A stretch of 64,000 nucleotides of DNA from Actinoplanes sichuanensis. GTDB taxonomy: Bacteria > Actinomycetota > Actinomycetes > Mycobacteriales > Micromonosporaceae. The DNA lies in the NCBI RefSeq assembly GCF_033097365.1, contig NZ_AP028461.1, positions 5,580,001-5,644,000 of the forward strand. Direction: 5' to 3'. The translations under genes and the position numbers were made by a program. Positions 43,413 to 51,490 of the stretch are shown one piece after another (positions within the stretch are counted from its first letter, which is position 1; each line of letters opens with the position of its first letter). Below the pieces are notes generated by a model. It was not told the DNA's origin and searched no databases. It saw only the letters and a list, made by a program, of their open reading frames with translations.

Positions 43413-44569
43413 GCGGCGGCCGTCGGCAACGAGGCGTGGACCCGCCAACGGTCGCCGGAGCGGCCGGCGGTGAGTTCGCCGCCGAGCAGGGCGGCCCGCT
43501 CGCGGATGGACCACAGGCCGGTGCCCGCACTCAGCGCCTGATGGTCGAGACCGGCCCTGGTCAGGGTGTTCGTGACGGTGACCGTGACCCGACCGCCGGC
43601 ACGTCGCACGTCCAGATCGACCTCGGAACCGGGGGCGTGCTTACCCGCGTTGGTGAGCGCCTCCCGCACGATGCCGTAGACGGTGTGCGCCACCACCACC
43701 GGGATGTCCGGGACGTCACCGGTGCGCACGTCGACCCGCAGTCCACCGGCGGTCGCGGCGGCCACCAGGTCGGGCAGCCGGTCCAGGCCGCCGGGCAGCA
43801 CCGCGTCCCGGTCCGCGGACGAGGCGGCGGACGTGGCGGCGGCACGTAGCAGCAGGATCATGGATCGCATCTCCTCCAGGGCGGCGAGGCTGCTGGTCCG
43901 GACCGCCTGCAGGGCGGCGCGGTCCCGGCCGGTGTCCGGGGGCATGGCCAGCGCCGCGCCGGAGTGCATGGCCGTGGTGGCCAGGTGGGCGGCGATCACG
44001 TCGTGCAGGTCGCGGGCCATCGCGGCACGCTCGGCGACGACGGCCTCCCCGGCGATGCGTTCCGCGTCGAGCGCGCCGATCTGCTGCTGCTGACGGATGT
44101 TGGCGGCCCACCACAGCGGCACGAACAGCACCGACGTCAGCTGCAGGACGAGGAACACGGCGATCCGTATCTGACCGGTGGCCAGCCCGCCGACCACGCT
44201 GACCGTACCGACCAGGACGAACACCGCGGTGGTCACGGCAGCCCGGGCCCGGGGCGACGCGAACCGGCCCACCGAGAACAGCAGATCGAAGATCACCAGG
44301 ATGAACGCGATGCTGCCGCCGAGCACCAGGTCGGCGGCGAACGCGCAGGTCCCGGCGGCGAGCGCGAGCATCGGGTGGCGGCGGGCGCCGAGCATCGCGA
44401 GGCATCCGGCGGCCAGCGGAACCAGATGCCAACTCTCCGGGGCCTCGATGTGCGGGACGTCCCAGACGTCGGTCAGGCCGACGATGTCGAGCAGCACCCC
44501 GGCCGCGAACGTGCCGAGCGCCGGGACGTAGTCCTTCCGCAGCAACTCCCGCACGTTCACGACGACCAT
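43409..44569 (-). CDS. HisKA_3 sensor histidine kinase
   Basis: 386 residues: five to six N-terminal helices form a membrane sensor without a large outer domain (residues 1-150), then the dimerisation/phosphorylation motif ERAAMARDLHDVIAAHLATTAMHSG (His near 200) and an ATPase domain with VREALTNAGKHAPGS and GTGLWSIRERAALLGG. It is the partner of the LuxR regulator. The stimulus is unknown, but sensors of this kind often read membrane state. ATG 44569 was chosen over an in-frame GTG at 44587. Confidence 0.9.
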   Translation of the reverse strand: MVVVNVRELLRKDYVPALGTFAAGVLLDIVGLTDVWDVPHIEAPESWHLVPLAAGCLAMLGARRHPMLALAAGTCAFAADLVLGGSIAFILVIFDLLFSVGRFASPRARAAVTTAVFVLVGTVSVVGGLATGQIRIAVFLVLQLTSVLFVPLWWAANIRQQQQIGALDAERIAGEAVVAERAAMARDLHDVIAAHLATTAMHSGAALAMPPDTGRDRAALQAVRTSSLAALEEMRSMILLLRAAATSAASSADRDAVLPGGLDRLPDLVAAATAGGLRVDVRTGDVPDIPVVVAHTVYGIVREALTNAGKHAPGSEVDLDVRRAGGRVTVTVTNTLTRAGLDHQALSAGTGLWSIRERAALLGGELTAGRSGDRWRVHASLPTAAA

Positions 44570-44670
44570 CCCATCACGCCCGGTCACGTGCGGCGTCCAT
44601 CGAAAGATGTATTCCGCCGCGCATCCTTCGGCGGACGCGCCCGGCCGCCGGGACGGCCATCGTGACAGCC

Positions 44671-45366
44671 ATGGATGCCACCCTGCCGGCCTCGCTGGCC
44701 GTCCTCGCGCTGATCGACTCGACGAGCTTCGGGACCCTGCTCATCCCGATCTGGCTGCTGCTGCATCCGGGCCGGGTGCGTTCCGGCCGCATTCTGATCT
44801 TCCTGGGTACGGTCGCCGCCTTCTACTTCGCACTGGGCCTGATCGTCACGCTCAGCGCCGGCGCCCTGCTCCCCCAGATCAGTTCCCTGCTGGCGACCCG
44901 GCCGGTGCAGTGGGCACAACTGGTGCTCGGGGTGGCGCTGTTCTTCTGGAGTTTCGTGATGGGCCGCAACAAGAAACCGGCCGGGCAGGGGCGGATGCAC
45001 AGGTGGCGGGAGCGGGCGCTGAACGACGAGGGTGGCGCGCTGCCGCTGGCCGGGCTGGCGCTGACCGCGGCCGCCGTGGAGGTGGGTTCGATGCTGCCGT
45101 ACATCGCCGCGATCGGTCTGATCACGACGGCGGCGCTGCCAACGGCCACGGTGGCTCTGACGCTCGCCGGCTACTGCCTGGTGATGATCACGCCGGCCCT
45201 CCTGCTGCTGGCCGGGCGGCTGCTCGCCGGCAAGCGCCTGGACCCGCTGCTGACCCGGATCGGTGACTGGATGTCCAACAGCGAGACGATCGCCTGGATC
45301 GTCGGGATCGTCGGTTTCCTCCTGGCCCGGGACGCCGCCGCCAAACTGATGCTCATCGGTCGCTGA
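44671..45366 (+). CDS. GAP-family membrane protein
   Basis: 231 residues with six helices in the LysE-like GAP (sulfolipid-addressing) pattern: LAVLALIDSTSFGTLLIPIWLLL at the start, VRSGRILIFLGTVAAFYFALGLIVTL, QLVLGVALFFWSFVMGR, ALAAVEVGSMLPYIAAIGLI-type middle and a C-terminal helix after MSNSETIAWIVGIVGFLLA. Mycobacterial relatives (Gap/Sap) help export glycolipids. GTG 44662 is an alternative start. It is divergent from the two-component system that may regulate it. Confidence 0.82.
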   Translation: MDATLPASLAVLALIDSTSFGTLLIPIWLLLHPGRVRSGRILIFLGTVAAFYFALGLIVTLSAGALLPQISSLLATRPVQWAQLVLGVALFFWSFVMGRNKKPAGQGRMHRWRERALNDEGGALPLAGLALTAAAVEVGSMLPYIAAIGLITTAALPTATVALTLAGYCLVMITPALLLLAGRLLAGKRLDPLLTRIGDWMSNSETIAWIVGIVGFLLARDAAAKLMLIGR

Positions 45367-45408
45367 AATTGTAGCGAAGTAATCACTCAAAGGCGTCGAC
45401 AGTCCATT

Positions 45409-45442
45409 TTGTAAATGACGATCATGACCGTTAGCATGATCG
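45409..45442 (+). promoter_or_regulatory. promoter with inverted-repeat operator
   Basis: TTGTAA (45409-45414), 17 nt, TAGCAT (45432-45437) is a plausible core promoter in an AT-rich stretch. CGATCATG (45419-45426) and CATGATCG (45435-45442) form a perfect 8-bp inverted repeat with 8 nt between that straddles the -10 box. It predicts a leader of about 95 nt before GTG 45538. Confidence 0.55.
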
Positions 45443-45464
45443 CGTCGTCACGGCTCCCGGACGC

Positions 45465-45517
45465 GGGAAACCGTTGCCGCACCGCCTTCGCATGCGGGCG
45501 TCAAGGTGCGGTTTCCC
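45465..45517 (+). other. leader hairpin before HhH-OmpA operon
   Basis: GGTGCGGTTTCCC (45505-45517) pairs with CGCACC (45478-45483) and GGGAAAC (45465-45471), leaving a 6-nt bulge and a 21-nt loop. The stem ends before the GGAGG ribosome site, so it could modulate transcription or mRNA stability. Confidence 0.4.
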
Positions 45518-45537
45518 ACGCGTTTCCGGAGGTCATC

Positions 45538-46125
45538 GTGGCCTGGTTCATCGGCCAGTCGCTCGTCTTCATCCTGCTCGCATTCGTTCTCGGCGTCATT
45601 ACCGGACGCCTTTCCCGATGGTCCGCCAAAAAGGCACCGGAACCGGCGGTGACAATTGACGACGAATTGGAGCGGATCGAAGGCGTCGGGCCGGCCATGG
45701 CGAATGCACTGCGCGCCGCCGGGATCCGCACTTTCGAACAGCTCGCCGAATCCGGAGACGACACCAAGCGGGACGCCATCCGGGTCGCCGGGCTCAGCTT
45801 CGCGCCGAGCCTGACCACGTGGAGCCGGCAGGCACGGCTGCTCGCCGACGGAGACGAGGTGGCGTTCGCGGAACTCACCGCCCGACTGATCGCGGGCCGT
45901 GACACGACCCGGGCCGGCACGACCCAGGCGGCGGGCAAACCCCGGCCGAGGCCGAGGCCCCAACCGGCCGGCACCGAGGAGAAAGCCGACGCCCACGAGA
46001 AAGCCGACCCCCACGACGAGGCCGACGCCTCCGAGAAGGCCGACGCCCACGACAAGGCCGGCACTCACGAGAAAGCCGACGCCCACGACAAGGCCGGCGC
46101 CGACGAGAAGGCCGCCATCCGATGA
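45538..46125 (+). CDS. membrane protein with helix-hairpin-helix domain and repeat tail
   Basis: 195 residues. A single N-terminal helix (AWFIGQSLVFILLAFVLGVITG) is followed by a helix-hairpin-helix/DUF4332-like domain (LERIEGVGPAMANALRAAGIRTFEQLAESG ... TTWSRQARLLADGDEVAF), which elsewhere binds DNA or proteins. The last 48 residues are eight hexapeptides of EKADAH type. The GTG start has GGAGG 5 nt upstream, so the ATG at 45415 (upstream of the predicted transcription start) is rejected. Its stop overlaps the next start (ATGA). Confidence 0.82.
   Translation: MAWFIGQSLVFILLAFVLGVITGRLSRWSAKKAPEPAVTIDDELERIEGVGPAMANALRAAGIRTFEQLAESGDDTKRDAIRVAGLSFAPSLTTWSRQARLLADGDEVAFAELTARLIAGRDTTRAGTTQAAGKPRPRPRPQPAGTEEKADAHEKADPHDEADASEKADAHDKAGTHEKADAHDKAGADEKAAIR
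45979..46122 (+). repeat. 18-bp tandem repeat, 8 units, in protein tail
   Basis: Eight in-frame 18-bp units (gagaaagccgacgcccac and variants) run from 45979 to the last sense codon. They encode EKADAH, EKADPH, DEADAS, EKADAH, DKAGTH, EKADAH, DKAGAD and EKAAIR. The product is a charged Lys/Asp/Glu/His tail. Confidence 0.9.
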
Positions 46126-46829
46126 GCCGGGCCGTCAGCCGCTGGATCGCGGGCCTGGCCGTCCTGCTCGGACTCGCCGCGATCATCACCGTCCAGCTCG
46201 GCCCGAACCGCCACCACATCGAGGACGAACTGACCCGCCGCGCGACCGCCGCCCTGACCGCCGCCGGCCAGACCGGCACCCGGGTCGAGTTCACCGGCCG
46301 GGACGCTCTGATCACCGCGTCCGAGGCCGACGCCGCTCAGGCCCGGACGGTCGTCGAGGCGGTGTCCGGGGTGCGCGCGGTCGACACCCGCCTGGTCCCG
46401 ACCGCGGTGGTGGTGACCCATGCCGCCCCGCGACAGGTACTGGCCATGACCGAGAACGTCAAGGCCACACTTGACCTCTTCGTGCTCCGCGAGCGGCTTT
46501 CCGCCGTACCCCCGCTGCGGTTTAGAACCGGTGGTGACGAACTGACCGCCGAGTCGCGCGCCGCCCTCGGCAAGGTCGCGGCCGCGCTCGCGGACCATCC
46601 GGAGGCCCGGATCAGGATCGACGGGCACACCGACGCTCGGGGTTCGAAGGAGCCGAACCTGCAGCTCAGCCGGGATCGGGCGGATGCGGTCCGGTCGGCG
46701 TTGCGGGAATTCGGGGTGACCGCCGACCGGATGGTCGCGACCGGCCACGGCGAGGCCCGCCCGGTGGTGCCGAACGACACCGCCGAGCACCGAGCCGCCA
46801 ACCGCCGCGTCGAACTGTCCGTGGCGTGA
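46122..46829 (+). CDS. BON-OmpA domain protein (ArfA/OmpATb-like)
   Basis: 235 residues: one membrane anchor (WIAGLAVLLGLAAIITVQLG), a BON-like domain (about 28-95, LTRRATAALTAAGQTGTRVEFTGRDALITASEADAAQARTVVEAVSGV) and a C-terminal OmpA peptidoglycan-binding domain with IRIDGHTDARGSKEPNLQLSRDRADAVRSAL. The order matches mycobacterial ArfA/OmpATb, an envelope protein linked to acid stress. It is translationally coupled to the HhH membrane protein. Confidence 0.88.
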   Translation: MSRAVSRWIAGLAVLLGLAAIITVQLGPNRHHIEDELTRRATAALTAAGQTGTRVEFTGRDALITASEADAAQARTVVEAVSGVRAVDTRLVPTAVVVTHAAPRQVLAMTENVKATLDLFVLRERLSAVPPLRFRTGGDELTAESRAALGKVAAALADHPEARIRIDGHTDARGSKEPNLQLSRDRADAVRSALREFGVTADRMVATGHGEARPVVPNDTAEHRAANRRVELSVA

Positions 46830-46836
46830 GGGAACC

Positions 46837-46889
46837 GGCCGGTTGTCAGTGCCGTCCCGGCCCGGCTGGGACAGCACCGACGACCGGCC
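46837..46889. terminator. long bidirectional hairpin terminator
   Basis: GGCCGGTTGTC (46837-46847) pairs with GACGACCGGCC (46879-46889) including one G-T wobble; inside, GTGC/GCAC and GTCCC/GGGAC extend the stem with two single mismatches and a 9-nt loop. It lies exactly between the convergent OmpA-like and GMC genes. Confidence 0.8.
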
Positions 46890-48797
46890 TCAGGAGGACG
46901 TGATGTGGGACGCCGTCCGCGAGGCCAGCGCCATGATGGTGATCATCGGGTTGGTGCCGGACGGTGTCGGGAACGCCGACGCGTCGCCGATCCACACGCC
47001 GGGCGTGTCGTGCAGCTCCCCGCGCGGGTCGGCGACACTCGTGGCCGGGTCGGTTCCCATCCGGCAGCTGCCCATCTGGTGCGCCGAGAACAGCGTCATC
47101 CCGCCCGCCCGCAACGGCACCCGCTTGACCTGCGCGATGTAGGCGTCGAGGTCGTCACCCTCGGTCCACGGGCCGAGTCCGCGCCCGAACGCCTGGATCC
47201 GCCGCGCCCCACCGGCCCGGTGCAGGTGGATCTGCGCCTCCAGCGCCCGGTGGGTGTTGCCGATGTCGCGTTCGTCGGTGAGGTCGTACCAGGCGACGGT
47301 GTTGCCGGCCGGGTCGAGGGTGACCCGGCCGTGCCCGTGATCGCGGATCAGCCCGATGTACGACCCGTTGTCGCGGTACCCGGCCATCGCCTCCTTGTGC
47401 TCGGCGGGCGAGGTGAACGGCACCGACGACGCGCCGAGCCCGGTCGCGTACTGGACGCTCTCCATCAGGAAGCCGTAGCCGTCGTCGACCTCGGCGAACT
47501 CGTTGACCAGCCCGGCCTGCGGTGGTCCCCACCAGCCGCGCATGTCCTCGCCGTAGTCACCCATGGTGACCGTGCACGGGTGCAGTCGCAGGTACCGCCC
47601 GACGGCCGGGCCACCGATCCCGGACCGCAGCAGCACCCCTGGTGATTCGAGGGCGCCGGCCGCGACGACGACGATCGGGGCACGGACCGTGACTGTCGCA
47701 TTCTGGGAGCCGGTCCGCCCGACGACCCCGGCGGCCCGCCCGCCCTCGACGAGGATCCGTTCCACCCGGCAGTCGTCGATCAGCCGGGCGCCGTGGTCGA
47801 GGATCGCCGGCTCCAGGTAGACCTTGAGCGTCGACTGCTTCGCCCCGGACGGATCACCGAACCCGAGATGCCCGGCCACCCGCGCGTCATGGCGTTTCTC
47901 GTCCCAGTTGCGGAAGATCGTGGCGAACGACCAGCCGAGCTTCTCCGCGCCCCGCGCCATCGCCTCGTGGATCCGGTTGAACTCCGAGCACCTGTCGTTG
48001 ACCGACAGCTCCCGCCACACCGCGTCCAGGTGCCTGTCGAAATCGCTCGTCGCGACATCGGTCAGACCGTGCTCGGTGGCCCACTGTCGCCGTACCCCCG
48101 CCCTGGTCTTCAGGCAGTTGGTCCAGTTGATCACCGTGCCGCCGCCGACGCCCGCGCCGGCCACCAGGTTGATGTTGCCGTCGGCGGTCGGCACCGGTCC
48201 GCCGCGCCAGTAGGACGCCTGGTACGCGGCGAGTTCCAGCTGGTGGAAGTCGGCCGCGGTGCGGTGCCGGCCGGCCTCCAGGACGACGACGCGCAGGCCG
48301 GCGGCGGCGAGCCGCCCGGCGATCAACCCGCCTCCGGCGCCGGATCCGATCACCACGGCGTCCGCGTCCAGGTCCTGGTCCCCGTCGATTCTCAAAACCT
48401 CGGCGGTACGGCCACCCGGCGCCGTGACAGGCGCCGGGCCCGGATAGCCGAACCGGGTCCAGTTCGGGTTGCGCCCGTCCGGCCCGGCCAGGCCGTACGT
48501 CATCAGCAGGATCATGCTGACCAGCGGGCCGGTCTCCGGGATCGCCGCCAGCATCTGCTCTCGGGCGGCCTGCGGGCCGGTGGTGAAGCCGTTGGCGGCG
48601 AGTGCGTCGAAAAGGGCGGCCAGGCCCTGCCGGTGTTCGGCCGGCAGGCCGCCGATCAGGGCGAGGACTCCCTGGTCGGCGCCGGTGTCGGTGGCTTTAC
48701 GGGCCCAGAACCCGTCGTGGTCGTCAGGATGGTCGAGAGCGGGAACCACGGTGTCGCAGAGCAGTCGCAAGACGTCGGTCTGTTCCGGAGTGAGCAC
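46890..48797 (-). CDS. GMC-family FAD oxidoreductase, long-chain alcohol oxidase-like
   Basis: 635 residues. The N-terminal 110 residues resemble gluconate-2-dehydrogenase subunit 3 (LTPEQTDVLRLLCDTVVPALDH). A GMC core follows with VVIGSGAGGGLIAGRLAAAGLRVVVLEAG (dinucleotide motif), GGGTVINWTNCL, VVAAGALESPGVLLRSG and HQMGSCRMG; it ends GTNPMITIMALASRTA. This fusion is seen in fatty-alcohol oxidases and related dehydrogenases. GTG 48797 follows AGGAGG at 8 nt; an in-frame ATG at 48833 lacks a site. Confidence 0.88.
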   Translation of the reverse strand: MLTPEQTDVLRLLCDTVVPALDHPDDHDGFWARKATDTGADQGVLALIGGLPAEHRQGLAALFDALAANGFTTGPQAAREQMLAAIPETGPLVSMILLMTYGLAGPDGRNPNWTRFGYPGPAPVTAPGGRTAEVLRIDGDQDLDADAVVIGSGAGGGLIAGRLAAAGLRVVVLEAGRHRTAADFHQLELAAYQASYWRGGPVPTADGNINLVAGAGVGGGTVINWTNCLKTRAGVRRQWATEHGLTDVATSDFDRHLDAVWRELSVNDRCSEFNRIHEAMARGAEKLGWSFATIFRNWDEKRHDARVAGHLGFGDPSGAKQSTLKVYLEPAILDHGARLIDDCRVERILVEGGRAAGVVGRTGSQNATVTVRAPIVVVAAGALESPGVLLRSGIGGPAVGRYLRLHPCTVTMGDYGEDMRGWWGPPQAGLVNEFAEVDDGYGFLMESVQYATGLGASSVPFTSPAEHKEAMAGYRDNGSYIGLIRDHGHGRVTLDPAGNTVAWYDLTDERDIGNTHRALEAQIHLHRAGGARRIQAFGRGLGPWTEGDDLDAYIAQVKRVPLRAGGMTLFSAHQMGSCRMGTDPATSVADPRGELHDTPGVWIGDASAFPTPSGTNPMITIMALASRTASHITSS

Positions 48798-48903
48798 GTG
48801 TCGGTCCTCCTGCTTCGGTGGAGAAGTGCCCACAATGTAAATCGAGAATCACACTTTGCGGTACGGTCCGCCCTGCTGATCATGCACGTGCGACGATGGG
48901 AAC

Positions 48904-49665
48904 GTGGATCTCTCCGTCTCGGTCTCCGATGGTGTGGCGCTGCTCGAGATGCGGCGTCCGCCGGCCAACCACTTCGACGAGACGCTGATCGGCCAGGTCG
49001 TCGACGCGGCGACGGGCCTCGATGACGACCCGGCCTGCCGGGTGATCGTGCTGGCGTCCGAGGGCCGGCATTTCTGCGCCGGCGCGGACTTCGGCGGCGG
49101 CGACTTCGCCGACGATCACGTGGCGGCGGCGGAGCGCCTCTACCGGCGGGCGGCGGAGCTGTTCGACGTGCGTACCCCGATGGTCGCCGCCGTGCAGGGC
49201 ACCGCCGTCGGTGGTGGGCTGGGGCTGGCCTGCGCCACCGACTTCCGGGTCGCCGAGCCGTCCACCCGCTTCGTGGCGAACTTCGCCCGCCTCGGCTTCC
49301 ATCAGGGTTTCGGCACCAGTGTGACCCTGCCGGAGATCGTCGGCCGGCAGGCCGCGGCCGACATGCTGCTGACCGGCCGCCGGATCACCGGCGAGGAGGC
49401 CCTGCGGATCGGCCTGGCCGACCGCCTGGCCGCTCCCGGCACGTTACGGGAGACGGCGTTCGCCCTGGCCACCGAGATCGCGGCGGCGGCCCCACTGGCG
49501 GTCCGCTCGATCCGGGCGACGCTACGGGCGGGCCTGGCCGCCCGGGTCCGCGAGGCCCTGGCCCACGAACTGGCCGAGCAGAAGATCCATTGGGCCACCG
49601 AGGACAGCGCCGAGGGCATCGCCGCAAGCCTGGCCCGTCGCCCCCCGATCTTCCGAGGCGTGTGA
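48904..49665 (+). CDS. enoyl-CoA hydratase/isomerase family protein
   Basis: 253 residues with the crotonase fold: MRRPPANHFDETLIGQV at the N terminus, EGRHFCAGADFGG (oxyanion strand, about 57-69), VAAVQGTAVGGGLGLACATDFRVAE (second oxyanion Gly) and a helix-rich end. The usual catalytic Glu-Glu pair of hydratase 1 cannot be confirmed (position replaced by FHQGFGTSVTLPEIVG), so isomerase or another crotonase reaction is possible. A GACGAT hexamer 6 nt before GTG 48904 suggests a leaderless start. Confidence 0.87.
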   Translation: MDLSVSVSDGVALLEMRRPPANHFDETLIGQVVDAATGLDDDPACRVIVLASEGRHFCAGADFGGGDFADDHVAAAERLYRRAAELFDVRTPMVAAVQGTAVGGGLGLACATDFRVAEPSTRFVANFARLGFHQGFGTSVTLPEIVGRQAAADMLLTGRRITGEEALRIGLADRLAAPGTLRETAFALATEIAAAAPLAVRSIRATLRAGLAARVREALAHELAEQKIHWATEDSAEGIAASLARRPPIFRGV

Positions 49666-49736
49666 CCGCCCGCCCCTCGCCGCGGCGTCGATGACACGGC
49701 CGCGAACCACAGCTTACGAAACAAAGACGCAATGGG

Positions 49737-49773
49737 TGCAAGAACTTGCAAACCCATCGACCTTCACTAAGCT
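49737..49773 (+). promoter_or_regulatory. promoter with LacI-type operator
   Basis: TTGCAA (49746-49751), 16 nt, TAAGCT (49768-49773) is a good core promoter. TGCAAGAACTTGCA (49737-49750), a palindrome of two 6-bp arms with 2 nt between, overlaps the -35 box. It resembles the CTTGCAAG-type sites of actinobacterial LacI-family sugar repressors. No such repressor gene is in the window. Confidence 0.6.
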
Positions 49774-49784
49774 GACACCGCCCC

Positions 49785-49827
49785 CTCCACTGAGGAGGCT
49801 CCGGCTGATTCACGCTGTTCAGCCGGA
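49785..49827 (+). other. structured 5' leader with two hairpins
   Basis: CCTCC-actga-GGAGG (49785-49799) and TCCGGCTGA (49800-49808) with TCAGCCGGA (49819-49827, 10-nt loop) are adjacent stems between the promoter and the GGGAGAG ribosome site at 49841. The first stem hides a Shine-Dalgarno-like GGAGG. The leader may control translation or stability. Confidence 0.45.
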
Positions 49828-49849
49828 CCATCGTCATTTCGGGAGAGCT

Positions 49850-50407
49850 ATGCGCTCTGTCAGCAAGTTCTTGCTCGCCCTGCTCGTCGGGCTGGCCGGC
49901 GTTCTGGCGGTCGCCGGACCGGCCTCGGCGTCCCCGCCTCCGCCCACCGACCTCGGTGGGCTCGACCTCGGCGCCTACTGCCGGTCGATCGGGTACTCGG
50001 ACGCCACCCTGACCGGGTCGACGGCGTACGACTGGCACTGTGTCAGCGGCAGCGGGCAGCAGGGTTCCCTCGCCTTCGACGCGGCGTGCCGGTGGACGTA
50101 CTCCTCCGACTACGCGGTCGACCGGATCGGCGACTTCTACGACCCGACCTCGGTGCGCTGCTGGCTGGTGCAGCGGGACGTGGTCACCCCGGTCTTCGCC
50201 GACTACTGCACCGGCAAGGGCTACAGCGACGCCGCCCTGCTGGGCACCACCGTCTACGACTGGCACTGCGTCCAGTACAGCCGGGCCGGCCCGACCTACT
50301 ACGACATCGACATCGCCGCGGCGTGCAACACCCTCACCCACGGTTACGCCAAGCTGGACCGGTTCGTGAACTTCTACGACGCGTCCACCTGGCAGTGCCG
50401 GGTCTGA
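49850..50407 (+). CDS. secreted protein with two Cys-rich repeats
   Basis: 185 residues: Sec signal (KFLLALLVGLAGVLAVAGPASA, cleavage near 27), a Pro-rich spacer, then two homologous units of about 65 residues. Each begins YC-x2-x-GYSDA-x-L-x-GT/ST-x-YDWHC, then AAC, and ends with D/NFYD-x-S/T-x-x-CW/QCR; each keeps four Cys, suggesting two disulfides per unit. The family is unrecognised and the protein is probably a secreted binding or structural module. ATG 49850 has GGGAGAG just upstream. Confidence 0.75.
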   Translation: MRSVSKFLLALLVGLAGVLAVAGPASASPPPPTDLGGLDLGAYCRSIGYSDATLTGSTAYDWHCVSGSGQQGSLAFDAACRWTYSSDYAVDRIGDFYDPTSVRCWLVQRDVVTPVFADYCTGKGYSDAALLGTTVYDWHCVQYSRAGPTYYDIDIAAACNTLTHGYAKLDRFVNFYDASTWQCRV

Positions 50408-50416
50408 CCCGGTGAA

Positions 50417-50444
50417 AGGCCGGCGCCGCGACCGGCGCCGGCCT
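50417..50444. terminator. bidirectional hairpin terminator
   Basis: A perfect 12-bp stem, aggccggcgccg (50417-50428) with cggcgccggcct (50433-50444), closes a CGAC loop between the convergent secreted-protein gene and modC. Confidence 0.8.
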
Positions 50445-51490
50445 CAGCCGTCTCCGGGGTAGGCGCGGGTCTCGGCGGCCTTGACCGCCACCCACAGCTC
50501 ACGGCCCGGTTCGAGATGCAGGTGGGCGGCCGCGGCCGGGGTGATGTCGGCGGACACGCTGATCGGACCGTCCAGCCGGACCCGCAGGTTGTCCCCGTGC
50601 CGCTGCACGTCGGCCAGGACCGCCGGCCAGGTGTTGCGCGGGCTGCCGTCCGGGCGGCTCGGGTGCAACGCCACGGCCGCCGGCGGGAAGGCCACAAAGG
50701 CATCCCCGTCGACCCGGTCGGTACTGGTCAGCGCGAAGTCGTCGGTGATCGTGACGGTGTGGCCGTCGCCGCGGCCCCGGTAGAGGTTGAGGCCGACGAG
50801 CCGCGCCACGTAGTCGGTCCGCGGCCGGGCGGTGATCGTCGCCGCGTCACCCTCCTGCACGACCCGGCCCTGTTCGACGATGACGAGCCGGTCGGCGAGC
50901 ACCAGGGCGTCGAGTGGATCGTGGGTGACCAGCAGAGTCGCGCCGGGATGGGCGGACAGGTGCCGCCGCAGCTCACCGCGGGTCTCCAGACGGGTCCGGG
51001 CGTCCAGGGCGGCGAGCGGCTCGTCGAGCAGCAGCAGGACCGGGTCGACGGCCAACGCCCGGGCCAGCGCGACCCGCTGCGCCTGCCCGCCGGACAGGTG
51101 CCGGGGCTTGCGGCGGCCGTGCTCGGCGAGTCCGACGCGGTCGAGCCAGCGGTCGGCCACGGCGTACGCCTGCTTGCGATCCTGACCCTGCCGTCGTGGG
51201 CCGAAGGCCACGTTGTCGCGGGCGGTGAGGTGCGGAAACAGCAGGTAGTCCTGGAAGACGACGCCGATCGGCCGTCGTTCCGGCGGGTCGTCGCGGATGT
51301 CGCGGCCGTCGAGGGTGAGGTGGCCGTCGTCGAGCGGCGCGAGCCCGGCGAGGGCACGCAGCGCGGTGGTCTTCCCGGCGCCGTTCGGCCCGAGCAACGC
51401 CACCGTCTCGCCGGGAGCGATCCGCAGCTCGATGTCCAGGAGGAACGTGCCCCGGCGGACCACCAGGTGGGCGTCCAGCAGGGCACTCAC
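50444..51490 (-). CDS. modC: molybdate ABC transporter ATP-binding protein ModC
   Basis: 348 residues. Walker A GPNGAGKTTALRAL (about 34-47), Q loop VFQDYLLFPHL, signature HLSGGQAQRVALARAL, Walker B VLLLLDEPLAALD and switch His LLVTHD give an ABC ATPase. A C-terminal TOBE/Mop domain (residues about 270-340) senses oxyanion. It energises uptake of molybdate with ModA and ModB. The start overlaps the modB stop by 4 bp. Confidence 0.9.
   Translation of the reverse strand: MSALLDAHLVVRRGTFLLDIELRIAPGETVALLGPNGAGKTTALRALAGLAPLDDGHLTLDGRDIRDDPPERRPIGVVFQDYLLFPHLTARDNVAFGPRRQGQDRKQAYAVADRWLDRVGLAEHGRRKPRHLSGGQAQRVALARALAVDPVLLLLDEPLAALDARTRLETRGELRRHLSAHPGATLLVTHDPLDALVLADRLVIVEQGRVVQEGDAATITARPRTDYVARLVGLNLYRGRGDGHTVTITDDFALTSTDRVDGDAFVAFPPAAVALHPSRPDGSPRNTWPAVLADVQRHGDNLRVRLDGPISVSADITPAAAAHLHLEPGRELWVAVKAAETRAYPGDG

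Noticed and set aside
45415..45537. Longer start for the HhH membrane protein at ATG 45415
   Set aside because: The predicted -10 box and operator lie downstream of that ATG; GTG 45538 has a good GGAGG site and gives a proper N-terminal helix.
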